From contig JAFYZR010000070.1 in assembly GCA_017557345.1 (NCBI GenBank), forward strand, positions 1 to 64,000: 64,000 nt of DNA. Reading direction: 5' to 3'. Below are positions 36,815-47,455 of the stretch, one piece after another (the stretch's first letter is position 1; each line of letters starts with the position of its first letter). The notes below the pieces were generated by a model. The model was not told the DNA's origin and searched no databases. It worked only from the letters and a program-made list of their open reading frames with translations. Source of the DNA: Paludibacteraceae bacterium (GTDB lineage: Bacteria; Bacteroidota; Bacteroidia; Bacteroidales; Paludibacteraceae). The position numbers and the translations under genes are program-made.

Positions 36815-37996
36815 ATGAATTTTGGAACTCCTCTAACACAAAGCGCTACCCGCGCACTGCTGCTCGGCAGCGGAGAACTAGGCAAAGAAGTCACCATCGA
36901 ACTGCAACGCTATGGCATAGAAGTTATCGCCTGTGATCGCTATGCAAATGCTCCTGCTATGCAAGTAGCGCACCGATCGTATGTTTTCAACATGCTGGAT
37001 GGCAAGCGTTTGCGCGAGATTGTGGAAAAAGAAAAACCTTCGCTCATCATTCCTGAAGTAGAAGCCATTGCTACGCCGACTCTGGTCGAATTGGAAAAAG
37101 AAGGTTATCGCGTCATCCCGACTGCCAAAGCTGCTTTCCTCACCATGAACCGAGAAGCTATTCGCCGGTTGGCAGCTGAAGAATTGAAATTACCCACAGC
37201 GCCCTATCTATTTGCAGACAACCACGATGAGTTCATCGCTGCCGTCAAGAAGATTGGCATCCCGTGTGTGGTTAAACCGATTATGTCTTCTTCCGGTCAC
37301 GGCCAATCCACAATTCATAATGAAGCTGAAGTGGAGACGGCATGGGCTGTTTCGCAAGAAGGCGGACGTGCTGGTGCTGGCCGTGTGATTGTTGAGGGTT
37401 TTATTCATTTTGACTACGAGATTACGCTGCTGACCGTTCGGCATGCTAATGGTACGACCTTCCTGCAACCGATCGGACACCATCAAGTAGACGGAGACTA
37501 TCGCGAGTCATGGCAACCGCAGGCTATGACATCAGAGGCGCTACAGCAGGCACAACATATCGCTAAAATGGTTACCGATGCCTTAGGCGGATATGGTATC
37601 TTTGGCGTAGAGATGTTCATTCAGGGAAACAAGGTAATCTTCTCTGAGGTTAGTCCGCGTCCGCACGATACCGGTATGGTCACAATGATCAGCCAGGATC
37701 TGAGCGAGTTCGCTTTGCATGCTCGTGCCGTACTTGGTTTGCCTATACCGGAGATTCGCTTCTTCCAGCCATCAGCCAGCAAAGCAATTGTTATTGAAGG
37801 CGAAGGCACAGAGGTTACCTTTGAGGGCATAGAAAAAGCATTATCTATTCCGGGCGTACAACTGCGCTTGTTTGGCAAACCGGAGGTTCACGGTCATCGC
37901 CGTTATGGGGTAGTATTGGCCACCGACGAATCGGTAGAGAAAGCATTAGCGAAAGCAGAAAAGGCATATAAATGCATATCATATAAGATAAAATAA
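36815..37996 (+). CDS. purT: Formate-dependent GAR transformylase
   Basis: A 393-residue ATP-grasp enzyme of the PurT type, not PurN. The N-terminal [29 protein letters not shown] near residue 155, the [14 protein letters not shown] strand and [14 protein letters not shown] are characteristic. It formylates GAR using formate and ATP instead of 10-formyl-THF. It lies between folD and purB. A formate-channel homologue closes the same gene run. Confidence 0.96.
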   Translation: MNFGTPLTQSATRALLLGSGELGKEVTIELQRYGIEVIACDRYANAPAMQVAHRSYVFNMLDGKRLREIVEKEKPSLIIPEVEAIATPTLVELEKEGYRVIPTAKAAFLTMNREAIRRLAAEELKLPTAPYLFADNHDEFIAAVKKIGIPCVVKPIMSSSGHGQSTIHNEAEVETAWAVSQEGGRAGAGRVIVEGFIHFDYEITLLTVRHANGTTFLQPIGHHQVDGDYRESWQPQAMTSEALQQAQHIAKMVTDALGGYGIFGVEMFIQGNKVIFSEVSPRPHDTGMVTMISQDLSEFALHARAVLGLPIPEIRFFQPSASKAIVIEGEGTEVTFEGIEKALSIPGVQLRLFGKPEVHGHRRYGVVLATDESVEKALAKAEKAYKCISYKIK

Positions 37997-37998
37997 TC

Positions 37999-39291
37999 AT
38001 GATAGATCGTTATTCCCGCGCAGCGATGCGCAACATCTGGACTGAAGAAAACAAGTTCAAAGCCTATTTGGAGGTTGAGCTTCTTGCAGCAGAAGCATGG
38101 TCTGAATTAGGTGTTGTTCCTAAAGAGGACATTAAGAATCTGCGCAATAAAGCCACGTTTGATGTTAATCGCATCCATGAGATTGAGGAAATCACCCGCC
38201 ATGATGTGGTAGCGTTTACCCGTACCGTGAGCGAATCGCTTGGCGAGGAACGCAAGTGGGTGCATTACGGATTAACTTCAACCGATGTGGTAGATACTGC
38301 TAACGGGTATCTATTGAAGCAGGCTAACACCATCTTACGCGATGACTTGAAGCAGTTTATGATTGTACTGCAGAAACGTGCCAATGAGTTCAAGTATACA
38401 CCGGTTATCGGCCGTACGCACGGTATGCATGCCGATGTCACTTCTTTCGGACTCAAATGGGCTTTATGGTATGCTACTATGGAGCGTAATATCGCGCGTT
38501 TCGAAATGGCATCCAAGGGTGTAGAGGCCGGTAAACTGTCGGGTGCTGTGGGTAATTATGCCAATATTCCGCCAAGCATTCAGAGTTATGTGTGCAACCA
38601 TCTGGGTATCGAGTCTGCTAAGATTGCAACTCAGGTGCTAGGGCGTGACCGCCACGCGTTCTATCTATCAACACTTGCGGTTATAGCCGGTTCTCTGGAG
38701 CAGATTGCTCTCGAGATTCGCAATATGCAGCGGCAAGAGGTTAGAGAGGTAGAAGAGGCTTTTAAGAAAGGACAGAAAGGTTCATCGGCCATGCCACATA
38801 AACGCAATCCTATTTCTTCGGAGAATATCTGCGGTTGTGCACGTGTCATGCGCGGATATATGTGTACTGCATCGGAGAATATCGCTCTCTGGCATGAACG
38901 CGATATCTCACACTCTTCTACAGAACGTATCGTATTGCCTGATGCTACTATGCTTTTGGATTATATGTTAGCGCGTATGCAGGGAATATTGGAGAATTTA
39001 GTGGTTTATCCCGAGCATATGCTAGACAATATACAACTTACCCACGGAGCAATCTTTGCACAGCGTGTGATGAACGAACTGATAGAAAAAGGCCTTGTGC
39101 GTGAACAAGCCTACGACCTGGTACAACCGGTGGCCATGCGTACATTAATGGAAGGCGGTCAGATGCAAGAACTGCTCAAGCAAACTCCGGAGGTAATGAA
39201 GTATCTAACTGAAACAGAGATAGACCAATGCTTCACATTGGAGTATTATATGAAAAATGTCGATTTTATTTTTAACCAATTAGGCTTATGA
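37999..39291 (+). CDS. purB: Adenylosuccinate lyase
   Basis: A 430-residue fumarase/aspartase-superfamily lyase. Conserved regions include TRHDVVAF, HYGLTSTDVVDTA, GRTHGMHADVTSFG and the superfamily signature GSSAMPHKRNP near residue 262. It acts twice, on SAICAR and on adenylosuccinate. It starts 2 nt after purT and overlaps purA by 4 nt. Confidence 0.97.
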   Translation: MIDRYSRAAMRNIWTEENKFKAYLEVELLAAEAWSELGVVPKEDIKNLRNKATFDVNRIHEIEEITRHDVVAFTRTVSESLGEERKWVHYGLTSTDVVDTANGYLLKQANTILRDDLKQFMIVLQKRANEFKYTPVIGRTHGMHADVTSFGLKWALWYATMERNIARFEMASKGVEAGKLSGAVGNYANIPPSIQSYVCNHLGIESAKIATQVLGRDRHAFYLSTLAVIAGSLEQIALEIRNMQRQEVREVEEAFKKGQKGSSAMPHKRNPISSENICGCARVMRGYMCTASENIALWHERDISHSSTERIVLPDATMLLDYMLARMQGILENLVVYPEHMLDNIQLTHGAIFAQRVMNELIEKGLVREQAYDLVQPVAMRTLMEGGQMQELLKQTPEVMKYLTETEIDQCFTLEYYMKNVDFIFNQLGL

Positions 39292-39350
39292 AAAACGAAA
39301 TAATCGTGCCGGACGGCAAAGAAGTTAATCGTGCCCAAGCGGCTAAGAAA
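39288..39350 (+). repeat. Repeat B at the purA start, one and a half copies
   Basis: A full copy at 39325-39350 (TTAATCGTGCCCAAGCGGC then TAAGAAA) is preceded by a diverged copy at 39298-39322 (TAATCGTGCCGG...GGCAAAGAAG). It suggests a tandem duplication inside the coding sequence, still in frame. Confidence 0.8.
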
Positions 39351-40637
39351 GCAGATATTCTTTTAGGATTGCAATGGGGCGATGAAGGGAAAGGCAAGAT
39401 GGTCGATTTCCTAACCCCAAAGTACGATGTTGTTGCGCGGTTTCAAGGAGGTCCCAACGCAGGACATACACTAGAGTTTGACGGACAGAAATACGTCCTA
39501 CGCAGCATTCCTTCCGGCATCTTTCAGGGGGACAAGCTAAACCTCATAGGTAACGGTGTGGTTCTTGATCCTATTTTATTCCGTAAAGAGGCGGAAGAAT
39601 TGGCGCAAGCTGGGCATAACCTTCAGGAACGCCTGCTTATTTCCAAAAAGGCACACCTTATCCTGCCTACCCACCGTTTGTTGGATCAAGCCAACGAAGC
39701 CGCTAAAGGCAAGGCAAAGATTGGTACTACAGGCAAGGGTATCGGTCCTACCTACACCGATAAAGTTAGCCGCAACGGATTGCGAATAGGAGATATACTT
39801 GACGGCTTTGCCGAGAAATACGTCCAGGCGCGTAACCGTCATATCGAGATGATCAATTCGCTCAACGCTTCCGCTATAGCTAAAGGTGGCAGTCCTGTAG
39901 CATTGGACGGATTGGAGGCATTAGAGAAAGAATGGATGCAAAGTATCGATTTTCTACGTCAGTTCCGCTTCATCGATAGCGAGCATTTCGTCAACAAGTG
40001 TCTGACGAACAACAAGTCTATTCTTTGCGAGGGAGCACAAGGTTCGCTCTTGGATGTCGATTTCGGTTCCTATCCATTCGTCACTTCCAGTAATACAATA
40101 TGTGCTGGCGCTTGTACAGGTCTTGGTCTCGCTCCAAGTCGTATAGGCGAGGTATATGGTATCTTCAAAGCATATTGCACTCGTGTAGGATCTGGTCCTT
40201 TCCCAACCGAACTCTTTGACGAGATGGGAAAGAAGATGCGCGATATCGGTCACGAATACGGAGCTGTCACTGGCCGCGAGCGTCGATGCGGATGGATTGA
40301 CCTGGTTGCACTCCGTTATACCATCATGCTTAACGGGGTGACTCAATTAATCATGATGAAGTCTGATGTTCTGGACACCTTCCCGACGATTAAGGCTTGC
40401 ACGGCCTATCGTGTAAACGGTGAACTGACACGTGACTTTCCTTTCTCTATCGATAAAGGAGTAGAACCTGTCTATGAGGAACTCCCTGGATGGCAGACCG
40501 ATTTAACCCACTGTTCCAAGCAGGATGAGTTGCCGGAAGCATTTATTAACTATGTCAATTTCTTGGAGCGCGAATTGGCTACACCTATCAAGATTATTTC
40601 TGTAGGACCCGATCGCGAAGCAACTATATGGAGATGA
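39288..40637 (+). CDS. purA: Adenylosuccinate synthetase with repeat-encoded N-terminal extension
   Basis: A 449-residue GTP-dependent ligase. The P-loop-like QWGDEGKGK and the GGPNAGHTLE switch are intact, as are TTGKGIGPTYTDK and VTGRERRCGWIDL. Before the core (ILLGLQ), it has about 23 extra residues: MKNEIIVPDGKE, which looks like a diverged partial copy, then VNRAQAAKK. The second part matches the PurE and CarA extensions. It commits IMP to AMP using aspartate. The start overlaps the purB stop as ATGA. Confidence 0.96.
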   Translation: MKNEIIVPDGKEVNRAQAAKKADILLGLQWGDEGKGKMVDFLTPKYDVVARFQGGPNAGHTLEFDGQKYVLRSIPSGIFQGDKLNLIGNGVVLDPILFRKEAEELAQAGHNLQERLLISKKAHLILPTHRLLDQANEAAKGKAKIGTTGKGIGPTYTDKVSRNGLRIGDILDGFAEKYVQARNRHIEMINSLNASAIAKGGSPVALDGLEALEKEWMQSIDFLRQFRFIDSEHFVNKCLTNNKSILCEGAQGSLLDVDFGSYPFVTSSNTICAGACTGLGLAPSRIGEVYGIFKAYCTRVGSGPFPTELFDEMGKKMRDIGHEYGAVTGRERRCGWIDLVALRYTIMLNGVTQLIMMKSDVLDTFPTIKACTAYRVNGELTRDFPFSIDKGVEPVYEELPGWQTDLTHCSKQDELPEAFINYVNFLERELATPIKIISVGPDREATIWR

Positions 40638-40675
40638 TGAAAAACCAACTTAATCGTGCCCAAGTGGCTAAGAAA
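40637..40675 (+). repeat. Repeat B, coding copy at the carA start
   Basis: ATGAAAAACCAA, TTAATCGTGCCC and AAGTGGCTAAGAAA in the same order and frame as in purE. It encodes [13 protein letters not shown]. Confidence 0.85.
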
Positions 40676-41743
40676 AAAGCAATATTACGGCTCAGCGATG
40701 GCACTACTTTTGAGGGCTATAGCTTCGGTGCAGATGTCCCGGTTAGCGGCGAAGTGGTTTTCAATACCGCTATGATGGGGTATCCGGAGTCGCTCACCGA
40801 TCCTAGTTATGCCGGTCAGTTAATGACACTTACCTATCCTTTGGTGGGTAATTATGGTGTACCAGAGTTCTCTTTCCGCCCGGATGGATTAGCCACATAC
40901 ATGGAGTCGGATCGCATCTATGCTCGTGCTATCATTTGTAGTGAATATAGCGGCGAATACAGCCATTGGAACGCCAAGGAGACTTTAGCAGATTGGCTCA
41001 AACGAGAGCAAATACCTGGCATCACAGGTATCGACACGCGTGCGCTGACAATGTTATTGCGTGAGCATGGGGTGATGATGGGTTCTATTGAGATTGAAGG
41101 ATGTAAACCAGCTCCCGATGCACAATATGAAGATGTCAATTTTGTAGCACAAGTATCCTGCAAAGACGTGATCCGCTACAACGAGGGTAAACCGAAGAAA
41201 GTGATTTTGGTTGACTGCGGTGTCAAGCATAATATCATTCGTTGCCTCATTAATCGTAATGTGGAAGTGATACGCGTGCCGTGGGACTACGATTTTAATA
41301 CTATTGAGGCGGATGGCCTTTTCCTTTCCAACGGACCCGGAAACCCCGACACTTGTTCGGTATTGGTAGATCATATCAAGACCTACATGAAATCGCATAA
41401 ACCTATCGCTGGCATATGCATGGGCAATCAGTTGCTCGGCAAAGCAGCGGGAGCGACTATCTACAAACTGCCATACGGTCATCGTTCGCATAACCAGCCT
41501 GTACGCATGGTCGGTACTGACCGTTGTTTCATCACTTCGCAGAATCACGGCTATGCCGTAGACACATCTACTTTGTCCAAAGAGTGGCAACCGCTATTTA
41601 TCAACATGAATGATGGTTCCAATGAAGGCATACGCCATATATCTGAACCTTGGTTCTCTGCGCAGTTTCATCCTGAAGCTTGCTCGGGACCGGTAGATAC
41701 GGAATTCCTGTTCGACGACTTTATCAAACTCCTCAATAAATAA
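40637..41743 (+). CDS. carA: Carbamoyl-phosphate synthase small subunit, with repeat-encoded N-terminal extension
   Basis: 368 residues from the ATG at 40637; ATGs at 40628 and 40634 are in frame, but MKN at 40637 matches PurE and PurA. The core starts at [17 protein letters not shown] after the extension [13 protein letters not shown]. The glutaminase nucleophile is in [13 protein letters not shown], the His in [10 protein letters not shown], and SQNHGYAVD is also present. It supplies ammonia for carbamoyl phosphate. It overlaps the purA stop by one base and precedes carB by 20 nt. Confidence 0.95.
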   Translation: MKNQLNRAQVAKKKAILRLSDGTTFEGYSFGADVPVSGEVVFNTAMMGYPESLTDPSYAGQLMTLTYPLVGNYGVPEFSFRPDGLATYMESDRIYARAIICSEYSGEYSHWNAKETLADWLKREQIPGITGIDTRALTMLLREHGVMMGSIEIEGCKPAPDAQYEDVNFVAQVSCKDVIRYNEGKPKKVILVDCGVKHNIIRCLINRNVEVIRVPWDYDFNTIEADGLFLSNGPGNPDTCSVLVDHIKTYMKSHKPIAGICMGNQLLGKAAGATIYKLPYGHRSHNQPVRMVGTDRCFITSQNHGYAVDTSTLSKEWQPLFINMNDGSNEGIRHISEPWFSAQFHPEACSGPVDTEFLFDDFIKLLNK

Positions 41744-41763
41744 GTGTATCCTATCTCATAGAC

Positions 41764-44700
41764 ATGAAATTAGAAAATATTCACAAAGTATTAGTTCTCG
41801 GCTCGGGTGCGCTCAAGATCGGTGAAGCCGGTGAGTTTGATTATTCGGGTTCACAAGCACTCAAAGCCTTGCGCGAAGAAGGGATAGAAACCGTATTGAT
41901 TAATCCCAATATCGCTACGGTTCAGACTTCGGAGGGTGTGGCTGATCATATCTACTTCTTACCGGTTACCCCTTATTTTGTAGAACGTTTAATTGAGAAA
42001 GAGCGCCCGGATGGCATTCTACTTTCATTCGGTGGACAGACCGCACTCAATTGCGGTGTTGCTCTCTATCGTTCCGGTGTGCTGGAGAAGTACAATGTAC
42101 AGGTGCTTGGAACCCCTGTCGAGACTATTATTAATACGGAAGATCGTGAACTCTTTGTTCGCCAGTTAGACAAGATTGATGTCAAGACGATCAAGTCTGA
42201 AGCGGTCGAGACCATTGAAGATGCACGTCGTGCAGCCAAGGATCTGGGCTATCCGGTTATCATCCGAGCAGCGTACGCCTTAGGCGGTCTCGGTTCGGGT
42301 TTTTGTGATAACGAAGAGGAACTGAATACCATGGTGGAGAAGGCATTCTCCTTCTCTCCGCAAGTGCTGGTCGAAAAATCTCTCAAGGGATGGAAAGAGA
42401 TTGAATACGAAGTAGTACGCGACCGATATGACAACTGTATCACGGTCTGCAACATGGAGAACTTCGACCCGCTTGGCATTCATACCGGTGAGTCTATCGT
42501 CATTGCTCCCTCTCAGACATTAACCAACTCAGAGTACCACAAACTGCGTGCACTAGCTATACGTATCATCCGCCATCTAGGTATCGTAGGTGAATGTAAC
42601 GTACAATATGCCTTCGATCCGGAATCGGAAGACTACCGTGTTATTGAGGTGAACGCTCGTTTAAGCCGTTCCTCTGCTTTGGCTTCCAAGGCTACAGGAT
42701 ATCCACTCGCTTTTGTAGCTGCGAAACTTGGTCTAGGTTACGGACTGTTCGAATTGCGAAACTCGGTAACGCAATCAACCACAGCCTTCTTCGAACCAGC
42801 GCTGGACTATGTGGTATGTAAGATACCTCGCTGGGATTTAGGTAAGTTCCGTGGCGTCAATCGCGAGTTAGGCAGTTCTATGAAGTCTGTCGGCGAGGTC
42901 ATGGCTATTGGCCGCACTTTCGAAGAAGCGCTACAGAAAGGCTTACGCATGATAGGTCAAGGCATGCACGGATTCACAGAAAATAAAGAACTGTATGTAG
43001 AAGATTTGGAATCCGCCCTCAAGGCTCCGACCGACAAGCGTATCTTCGCTATCGCACAGGCGATGTATCAGGGCTATAGCGTTGAGCGCATTCATGAACT
43101 GACTAAGATTGACAACTGGTTTCTCCAGCGTCTGGAGCATATCATCAATATCGATGCCGAACTCAAGCAATTGGGCGACATCAACAAACTGGGTCACGAC
43201 TTGCTGCTACGCGCCAAACAATTAGGATTCTCCGACTTCCAAATTGCGCGTGCTGTAGGATTGGGTAAGACCATGTCGATGGATCAAGCTGTGCTCAAGA
43301 TGCGTACTTATCGTAAACAACTGGGTGTGCTTCCTGTAGTTAAACAGATAGACACATTAGCCGGTGAGTTTCCTGCGCAAACCAATTATCTGTATTTGAC
43401 TTATTGCGGTACGAAGAACGACGTGCACTACACGGGCGACCAGAAGTCTATTATTGTTCTCGGTTCGGGCGCTTACCGTATCGGTTCATCAGTAGAATTC
43501 GACTGGTGCGGCGTGCAGGCGCTCAATACCATTCGCAACAACGGATTCCGTTCGGTGATGATCAACTACAATCCCGAAACGGTTTCTACCGACTACGATG
43601 TATGCGACCGACTCTATTTCGACGAACTCACGTTCGAACGCGTGATGGATATTATCGAACTGGAGAATCCGCATGGTGTGATTGTTTCTACTGGCGGCCA
43701 GATTCCAAACAACTTAGCCATGAAACTCGATGCCCAGAAAGTGCCAATCCTTGGAACTACAGCAAAATCGATTGACAATGCGGAAGATCGTGATAAGTTT
43801 TCCGCCATGCTTGACCGTATCGGAGTAGATCAGCCGGAGTGGAGCGCACTTACCTCAATGGCGGATGTGGAGAAATTTGTCAATCGAGTTGGCTATCCGG
43901 TACTTGTCCGTCCTTCGTATGTACTTTCCGGGGCTGCAATGAATGTCTGCTCAAACGAAGATCAACTCCATAAGTTCCTTCAACTAGCAGCAAAAGTATC
44001 CAAGGAGCATCCAGTGGTTATCTCTAAGTTTATGACCAATACAAAGGAGGTCGAAATGGATGCCGTTGCTCGTAACGGTGAGATTATCGCGTACGCCATC
44101 TCGGAGCATGTGGAGTTTGCCGGAGTCCATTCAGGTGATGCAACCATTATGTTCCCGGCTCAGAAACTGTATGTAGAAACTGTGCGTCGTATTAAACGTA
44201 TCTCCGGTCAGATTGCCCGCGAACTGAATATATCCGGTCCGTTCAATATCCAGTATTTGGCGCGAGAGAATGAGATTAAAGTGATTGAGTGTAATCTTCG
44301 TGCCTCACGTTCATTCCCATTCGTTAGCAAAGTGCTCAAAATCAATCTCATAGATATTGCCACACGTATCATGTTGGATCTGCCGATTGAACGGCCGCAT
44401 AAATCGCTCTTTGATTTCGATTATGTTGGTGTAAAGGCTTCCCAGTTCTCTTTCAATCGGCTACAGAATGCTGATCCGATATTGGGAGTAGATATGGCAT
44501 CTACAGGAGAGGTTGGCTGTCTTGGCGAGGATGCCAACTGTGCTCTACTGAAATCTATGTTATCGGTTGGAATGCGGATCCCCAAGAAGAACATCCTTTT
44601 GCTATCGGCGGACCGAAACAACGTGCACATCTATTGGATACTATCAAGCGACTCGTTGAGCGAGGATATACCATCTATGCCACAGGCGGAACAAGCGAGT

Positions 44701-44784
44701 TCCTCAACGGACTTGGTGTGCCGAATATTCGTGTTTATAAGAAAGAGCATATGGATGAGTTCGGCCAACTTAAGCAACCGATAG
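41764..44784 (+). CDS. carB: Carbamoyl-phosphate synthase large subunit, frameshifted before the allosteric domain
   Basis: The 1006-residue frame holds both ATP-grasp synthetase halves ([17 protein letters not shown] at the start, [17 protein letters not shown] near residue 570, [32 protein letters not shown]). At about 44597-44600, a four-T run in ATCCTTTTGC, the normal sequence jumps to the -1 frame: the expected [19 protein letters not shown] continues there. The last roughly 60 residues of this frame are therefore nonsense. One missing T would explain it. The C-terminal MGS-like domain lies in 44634-45008. Either a real mutation, an assembly error, or less likely recoding. Confidence 0.93.
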   Translation: MKLENIHKVLVLGSGALKIGEAGEFDYSGSQALKALREEGIETVLINPNIATVQTSEGVADHIYFLPVTPYFVERLIEKERPDGILLSFGGQTALNCGVALYRSGVLEKYNVQVLGTPVETIINTEDRELFVRQLDKIDVKTIKSEAVETIEDARRAAKDLGYPVIIRAAYALGGLGSGFCDNEEELNTMVEKAFSFSPQVLVEKSLKGWKEIEYEVVRDRYDNCITVCNMENFDPLGIHTGESIVIAPSQTLTNSEYHKLRALAIRIIRHLGIVGECNVQYAFDPESEDYRVIEVNARLSRSSALASKATGYPLAFVAAKLGLGYGLFELRNSVTQSTTAFFEPALDYVVCKIPRWDLGKFRGVNRELGSSMKSVGEVMAIGRTFEEALQKGLRMIGQGMHGFTENKELYVEDLESALKAPTDKRIFAIAQAMYQGYSVERIHELTKIDNWFLQRLEHIINIDAELKQLGDINKLGHDLLLRAKQLGFSDFQIARAVGLGKTMSMDQAVLKMRTYRKQLGVLPVVKQIDTLAGEFPAQTNYLYLTYCGTKNDVHYTGDQKSIIVLGSGAYRIGSSVEFDWCGVQALNTIRNNGFRSVMINYNPETVSTDYDVCDRLYFDELTFERVMDIIELENPHGVIVSTGGQIPNNLAMKLDAQKVPILGTTAKSIDNAEDRDKFSAMLDRIGVDQPEWSALTSMADVEKFVNRVGYPVLVRPSYVLSGAAMNVCSNEDQLHKFLQLAAKVSKEHPVVISKFMTNTKEVEMDAVARNGEIIAYAISEHVEFAGVHSGDATIMFPAQKLYVETVRRIKRISGQIARELNISGPFNIQYLARENEIKVIECNLRASRSFPFVSKVLKINLIDIATRIMLDLPIERPHKSLFDFDYVGVKASQFSFNRLQNADPILGVDMASTGEVGCLGEDANCALLKSMLSVGMRIPKKNILLLSADRNNVHIYWILSSDSLSEDIPSMPQAEQASSSTDLVCRIFVFIRKSIWMSSANLSNR

Positions 44785-45008
44785 TTTCCAATCTGATGCA
44801 TAATAAAGAGATCGAACTCTTTATCGGTATCCCTGTAGACACGTTGGCAGATCCTGTAAATGACAGCTACTATCGTATGCGCCGTACAGCGGTGGATTTG
44901 AATATTCCTTTGATTACCAACGCGCGATTGGCAGAGGCCTTTATTAATGCGTTCCTGGACGTTCCTTTGGACTCTCTCGACATCCGCGAATGGAGCGAAT
45001 ACAAATAA
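44634..45008 (+). CDS. carB: carB C-terminal (MGS-like allosteric) fragment in the shifted frame
   Basis: 124 residues from a TTG at 44634, continuous in frame back to about 44598. [19 protein letters not shown], the [19 protein letters not shown] strand and [14 protein letters not shown] [18 protein letters not shown] match the CarB allosteric domain. No Shine-Dalgarno or ATG start is evident, so it looks like the displaced end of carB rather than a separate gene. purC follows 24 nt later. Confidence 0.85.
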   Translation: MDTIKRLVERGYTIYATGGTSEFLNGLGVPNIRVYKKEHMDEFGQLKQPIVSNLMHNKEIELFIGIPVDTLADPVNDSYYRMRRTAVDLNIPLITNARLAEAFINAFLDVPLDSLDIREWSEYK

Positions 45009-45032
45009 ATTTGAAATCATAAATTATAGATT

Positions 45033-45977
45033 ATGACTGCATTAACATCAACTCATTTTTCTTTTCCCAATCAGACGAATGTCTATCATGGCAAAGTACG
45101 TGATGTTTATTTCATTGGAGACAACTTGCTTTGTATGGTAGCAACGGACAGGATCTCTGCTTTTGACGTTATTCTACCGGAGGGCATCCCCTATAAGGGA
45201 CAGATACTCAATCAGATTGCCGCCAAGTTTCTGAATGCCACACGTGATATCGTGCCTAACTGGTTGCAAGCGACACCGGATCCGATGGTTTCTGTAGGCT
45301 ACCGTTGTGAGGGATATCCGGTTGAGATGATTGTTCGCGGATACTTGTGCGGTTCGGCATGGCGGGCTTATAAAGCAGGCGCACGTGAGATCTGTGGCGT
45401 CAGATTGCCGGAAGGCATGCGTGAGAACGAAAAGTTTCCAACGCCGATTATTACTCCGACTACAAAAGCGGAAATCGGCACGCACGATGAGGATATATCC
45501 CGCGAGGAGATTATTGCACGCGGGTTGGTGCCTGAGAAAGAATACTTGCAGCTTGAGAAATATGCCTTGGCTCTCTTTGCCCGCGGACAGGAAATAGCAA
45601 TGCAACATGGTCTGTTGCTCGTAGATACCAAGTACGAGTTCGGCAATTATCAAGGGCAAGTAATGCTGATGGATGAGGTGCACACGCCTGATTCCAGCCG
45701 ATATTTCTATGCCGATGGTTATGAAGAGCGTTTTGCCGCGGGCGAACCGCAACGGCAACTATCCAAAGAGTTCGTTCGCGAATGGCTGATGGACAATGGT
45801 TTCCAAGGCAAAGCAGGTCAGCAGGTCCCGGAAATGACTCCGGCTATTGTGCAATCGATCACCGACCGCTATATCGAGTTGTACGAAGGTATTACAGGGG
45901 ATATCTTTATCAAACAAGAGACCGCTGATATTGCCGCACGCATCGAGAAAAACATCCTTTCGTATCTAAACAAATAG
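45033..45977 (+). CDS. purC: SAICAR synthetase
   Basis: A 314-residue enzyme of the longer SAICAR synthetase type. [26 protein letters not shown] at the start, [13 protein letters not shown], and [10 protein letters not shown] and [12 protein letters not shown] are the family motifs. It joins aspartate to CAIR. It lies between carB and the purF-like gene. Confidence 0.97.
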   Translation: MTALTSTHFSFPNQTNVYHGKVRDVYFIGDNLLCMVATDRISAFDVILPEGIPYKGQILNQIAAKFLNATRDIVPNWLQATPDPMVSVGYRCEGYPVEMIVRGYLCGSAWRAYKAGAREICGVRLPEGMRENEKFPTPIITPTTKAEIGTHDEDISREEIIARGLVPEKEYLQLEKYALALFARGQEIAMQHGLLLVDTKYEFGNYQGQVMLMDEVHTPDSSRYFYADGYEERFAAGEPQRQLSKEFVREWLMDNGFQGKAGQQVPEMTPAIVQSITDRYIELYEGITGDIFIKQETADIAARIEKNILSYLNK

Positions 45978-46013
45978 TATTATACATTAGTCTGTTTAAT
46001 TAACAAAAATTCT

Positions 46014-47444
46014 ATGGCTGGATTTTTTGGAGCAATTAGCGCACAGCCCTGCGTAACGGATGTCTTCTATGGCACCGATTACCACTCGCATTTAGGGACG
46101 CGTCGAGGTGGAATGGCTACATTTGATGGAGAAACGGGCCATTTCAACCGCGCGATTCACTCGATCTCGCAGGCCTCTTTCCGTACAAAAATGGAGGAAG
46201 AACTGCCTAAATTCCTTGGAAATGCGGGTATCGGTATTATCTCCGATACGGATGCACAACCGCTTTTGTTCAATTCCCATCTGGGGCGGTTTGCTCTGAC
46301 TACGGTAGGTAAGATCACGAATCTCGAAGAGTTAGCAGACAAAGCCTTGGAGCACAATATGCACCTTTCCGAGTTTTCATCCGGCAGAGTTAATCCTACG
46401 GAATTGGTAGGTTTGATGATCATTCAGAAACCGTCATTGGAAGAAGGTATTCGCTACGCGCAGGAGCAAATCAAAGGTTCGCTCTCGTTAATGCTTCTTA
46501 CCGAAGATGGCATTGTTTGTGCGCGTGACTTATGGGGGCGTACGCCGGTTGTCATCGGGCAGAAAGAAGGGGCTTTTTGTGCCGCCAGCGAACCATCTTC
46601 GTTTTATAACTTAGGCTATACTACGCGATGTGACCTCGGTCCGGGTGAGATTGTACGGTTGCATGCTGATCGCATCGAACAATTGGCAGAACCGCTACCC
46701 GACCACATGCAGATTTGTTCTTTCTTGTGGGTGTACTACGGTTTTCCGACATCTGCCTTTGAAGGTCGTAACGTAGAGGATGTTCGTAACTACATTGGTT
46801 TTGCGATGGGTAAGGAAGATGATACGCAAGTGGACTGCTGTTGCGGTGTACCGGATTCCGGTATCGGCATGGCAATCGGTTATTCGGAAGGGCATCAAGT
46901 GCCGTACCGACGCGCTATTTCCAAATATACGCCTACTTGGTCTCGTTCTTTCATGCCGACGAATCAGAACATGCGTAATCTGGTGGCCAAGATGAAACTA
47001 ATCCAGAATAACGCCATTCTTCGCGATCGCAGCGTTCTTCTTTGTGACGATTCTATCGTACGTGGCACACAGTTGCGGGACAACACACGCTGCCTGCTGG
47101 ACGGAGGTGCCAAAGAAATCCATATGCGCGTGGCTTGTCCTCCATTGATGCACGGCTGCCCATTCATCAATTTTTCGGAATCTAAGTCCGTCATGGAACT
47201 TATCACACGTCGTATCATCGCTGAACTGGAAGGCGAAGAGGCGGCGATGAACGAAGAGCGCGTACGGGCTTATACGGTTACGGACTCGCCGGAATATCAA
47301 CGAATGGTGGACTGTATTGCTAAAAAATTCGGGTTGAACTCCCTGCGTTTTACTAAGTTAGAGACGCTTATTCGGGCCATCGGATTGCCACGCAGTAAAG
47401 TCTGCACCCATTGTTTTGATGGATCATCAGTACATACTTTATAA
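46014..47444 (+). CDS. purF: Amidophosphoribosyltransferase-like protein lacking the N-terminal Cys
   Basis: 476 residues in PurF order: an N-terminal Ntn-type glutaminase-like domain (HSHLGTRRGGMA, FNSHLGRFALTTVGKI), then a PRTase domain with the PRPP loop LLCDDSIVRGTQLRDNT near residue 345. Cysteines that ligate an Fe-S cluster in some PurF (ACPPLMHGCPF, CTHCFDG) are present. The protein starts MAGFFGAIS, where active PurF has Cys directly after Met; the nucleophile for glutamine hydrolysis is absent. I believe Bacteroidales homologues with a similar start exist. It could use free ammonia or be regulatory. No other purF is in the window. Confidence 0.88.
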   Translation: MAGFFGAISAQPCVTDVFYGTDYHSHLGTRRGGMATFDGETGHFNRAIHSISQASFRTKMEEELPKFLGNAGIGIISDTDAQPLLFNSHLGRFALTTVGKITNLEELADKALEHNMHLSEFSSGRVNPTELVGLMIIQKPSLEEGIRYAQEQIKGSLSLMLLTEDGIVCARDLWGRTPVVIGQKEGAFCAASEPSSFYNLGYTTRCDLGPGEIVRLHADRIEQLAEPLPDHMQICSFLWVYYGFPTSAFEGRNVEDVRNYIGFAMGKEDDTQVDCCCGVPDSGIGMAIGYSEGHQVPYRRAISKYTPTWSRSFMPTNQNMRNLVAKMKLIQNNAILRDRSVLLCDDSIVRGTQLRDNTRCLLDGGAKEIHMRVACPPLMHGCPFINFSESKSVMELITRRIIAELEGEEAAMNEERVRAYTVTDSPEYQRMVDCIAKKFGLNSLRFTKLETLIRAIGLPRSKVCTHCFDGSSVHTL

Positions 47445-47455
47445 ATAACTATCAT

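Noticed and set aside
44590..44640. Programmed -1 frameshifting in carB
   Set aside because: ATCCTTTTGC is not a canonical X-XXY-YYZ slippery site, and no strong downstream hairpin is visible; an indel in the T run is simpler.
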